Of a DNA stretch of 64,000 nt, positions 63,369 to 64,000 are shown one piece after another. The DNA comes from a bacterium (GTDB lineage Bacteria; Patescibacteriota; Gracilibacteria; Absconditabacterales; Absconditicoccaceae). The DNA lies in contig JAHDFY010000003.1 in the NCBI GenBank assembly GCA_020627925.1, positions 1 through 64,000 on the forward strand, written 5' to 3'. The notes below the pieces were generated by a model. The model did no database searches and was not told the DNA's origin. It saw nothing but the letters and a program-made list of their open reading frames with translations. Positions within the stretch are counted from its first letter, which is position 1, and each line of letters starts with the position of its first letter. The translations under genes were made by a program, and so were the position numbers.

Positions 63369-63402
63369 AAAAAGCCCATGTCTTTATGCGGGGCTTTTTT
63401 TG
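63369..63402. terminator. Bidirectional terminator
   Basis: AAAAAAGCCC...GGGCTTTTTTT; ends the small protein gene and, on the other strand, overlaps the end of the VTC-domain gene. Confidence 0.75.
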
Positions 63403-64000
63403 ATACGATTGGTGTATTTTATTAGTTGTTTGAAGCGATTATGTTTGCTCTTATAGAGCATGATGCTAGCTAAGCAATACTTACTACATGTTCCTATTGT
63501 TCTGATTCATAGTGTTTTCAAAAGATATTTACTAGGGGAGTGATTCATGTCGCTCTTGCTTTCGATGATAATAGCATTCGTGAGCGGATGGCTTCACGTT
63601 TTACCATAAAAGTTGATAGCAAAATCAATGGTAACCCTTTCGTGGTTTTGTTTGTGTACAAGTGTTATTCTTTGGTATTGAATACGAAGAGAATTGCTTA
63701 TTTTTTGTGCAAATGGCTTATTATATTGCTGTTGATACTTTTCAGACAAGAAATTGAACATTGTGTCTGTTAGTTTCCCGTGATTGTGACGAGCAACAGG
63801 TAATCTATATTTGAATGTTTTTGTTCATTTTTTTAGTTTAACTTCAAAATAAGTCAAATCTGGGTCATTGACATATGCTCTGGTTCTCATTTTGGCTCTA
63901 TGTCTTTTTCCTTGGTGGTGTTGGTGATGAGATCGCAAATGATCAGTATCAAAATAACAACTATCATAAGTAAAAACAGAAACTCCATCAATCTCCAATA
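63384..64000 (-). CDS. VTC-domain protein (polyphosphate polymerase-like), 5' end outside the window
   Basis: At least 204 codons, stop at 63384. VTC tunnel-domain motifs: TYDSCYFDTDHLRSHHQH (YFDT), HRAKMRTRAYVND (KxRxR) and TYFEVKLKKGTKTFKYR (ExK), followed by VTIDFAINFYG and NAIIIESKSD. These residues line the polyphosphate tunnel in yeast Vtc4. The C-terminus has KSKHNRFKQLIKYTNRIKK. Three UGA-glycines. Could synthesise polyphosphate at the membrane; the N-terminus must be seen to tell. Confidence 0.82.

Noticed and set aside
1-64000. Dozens of broken genes or selenoproteins, when TGA is read as stop or selenocysteine
   Set aside because: The TGA positions match family glycines in many unrelated proteins, and several genes have ten or more; selenocysteine or decay cannot explain this.
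1-64000. tRNA genes, rRNA genes, CRISPR arrays, prophage
   Set aside because: No cloverleaf with TTCGAAT-type arm, no repeat-spacer pattern, and no phage structural or integrase gene was found on either strand.

Overview
The window decodes cleanly only if UGA is read as glycine (translation table 25). RecA, LexA, CTP synthase, SmpB, MiaA, RlmN and ABC ATPases all carry in-frame TGA at positions that are glycine in their families, and TAA/TAG are the only terminators. With the low G+C, the very short intergenic gaps and the mix of genes, this points to a Candidate Phyla Radiation bacterium of the Absconditabacteria (SR1) or Gracilibacteria; I cannot separate the two from sequence alone. All coordinates below come from joining reading frames across TGA. 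No rRNA, tRNA or CRISPR array was seen.

Layout. 0-1.7 kb: a broken ECF sigma factor fragment at the edge, a candidate 140-nt small RNA with its own promoter and terminator, and a DEDD-type exonuclease. 1.8-7.5 kb: two large secreted surface proteins very rich in UGA-glycine, with a small HAD phosphatase between them. 7.6-12.2 kb: a candidate structured RNA, lexA, recA, rlmH, a MurF-like ligase and smpB. 12.2-14.1 kb: a two-gene isoprenoid operon (polyprenyl diphosphate synthase and phytoene/squalene synthase). 14.3-23.4 kb: a membrane-linked cluster made of a 1657-residue protein ending in a J-domain, a small protein, an SPFH/flotillin protein, an unknown protein and a TMEM43-like protein. 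23.4-30.6 kb: secreted and envelope proteins (beta-propeller-like, bactofilin-like, DUF3179, rhodanese) and a DEAD-box RNA helicase with an RGG tail. 30.8-33.7 kb: a 973-residue secreted protein with a type IX secretion C-terminal domain and no UGA-glycine at all, which looks like a recent import from a Bacteroidota-like, standard-code genome.

33.8-49.6 kb is largely uptake and envelope: a 2H phosphoesterase, a GyrI-like protein, an 813-residue protein with a methyltransferase-like C-terminus, a TrmB-like regulator beside an orphan amino-acid-binding lipoprotein, a zinc ABC transporter (znuA-znuC-znuB), DUF1761, a phosphodiester glycosidase, DUF2177, a lytic transglycosylase and a branched-chain amino-acid ABC transporter with one ATPase. 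49.7-51.8 kb is a decayed patch: a recoded IS1595-like transposase remnant, an unknown gene, and the C-terminal remnant of a MYG1-family gene. 51.8-64 kb is housekeeping: gltX, miaA, pyrG, HIT and rhodanese proteins, a flavin reductase, rlmN, small membrane proteins, a Na/Pi cotransporter and a partial VTC-domain protein at the right edge.

Taken together the genes suggest a small, dependent cell that imports amino acids, zinc and perhaps phosphate, probably obtains isoprenoid precursors from outside, and invests heavily in surface proteins. Promoters are recognisable as TTGCAA/TTGCAT/TTGACA-like -35 boxes 16-17 bp from TATAAT-like -10 boxes. Shine-Dalgarno sequences are mostly absent, so several start codons rest on family length.
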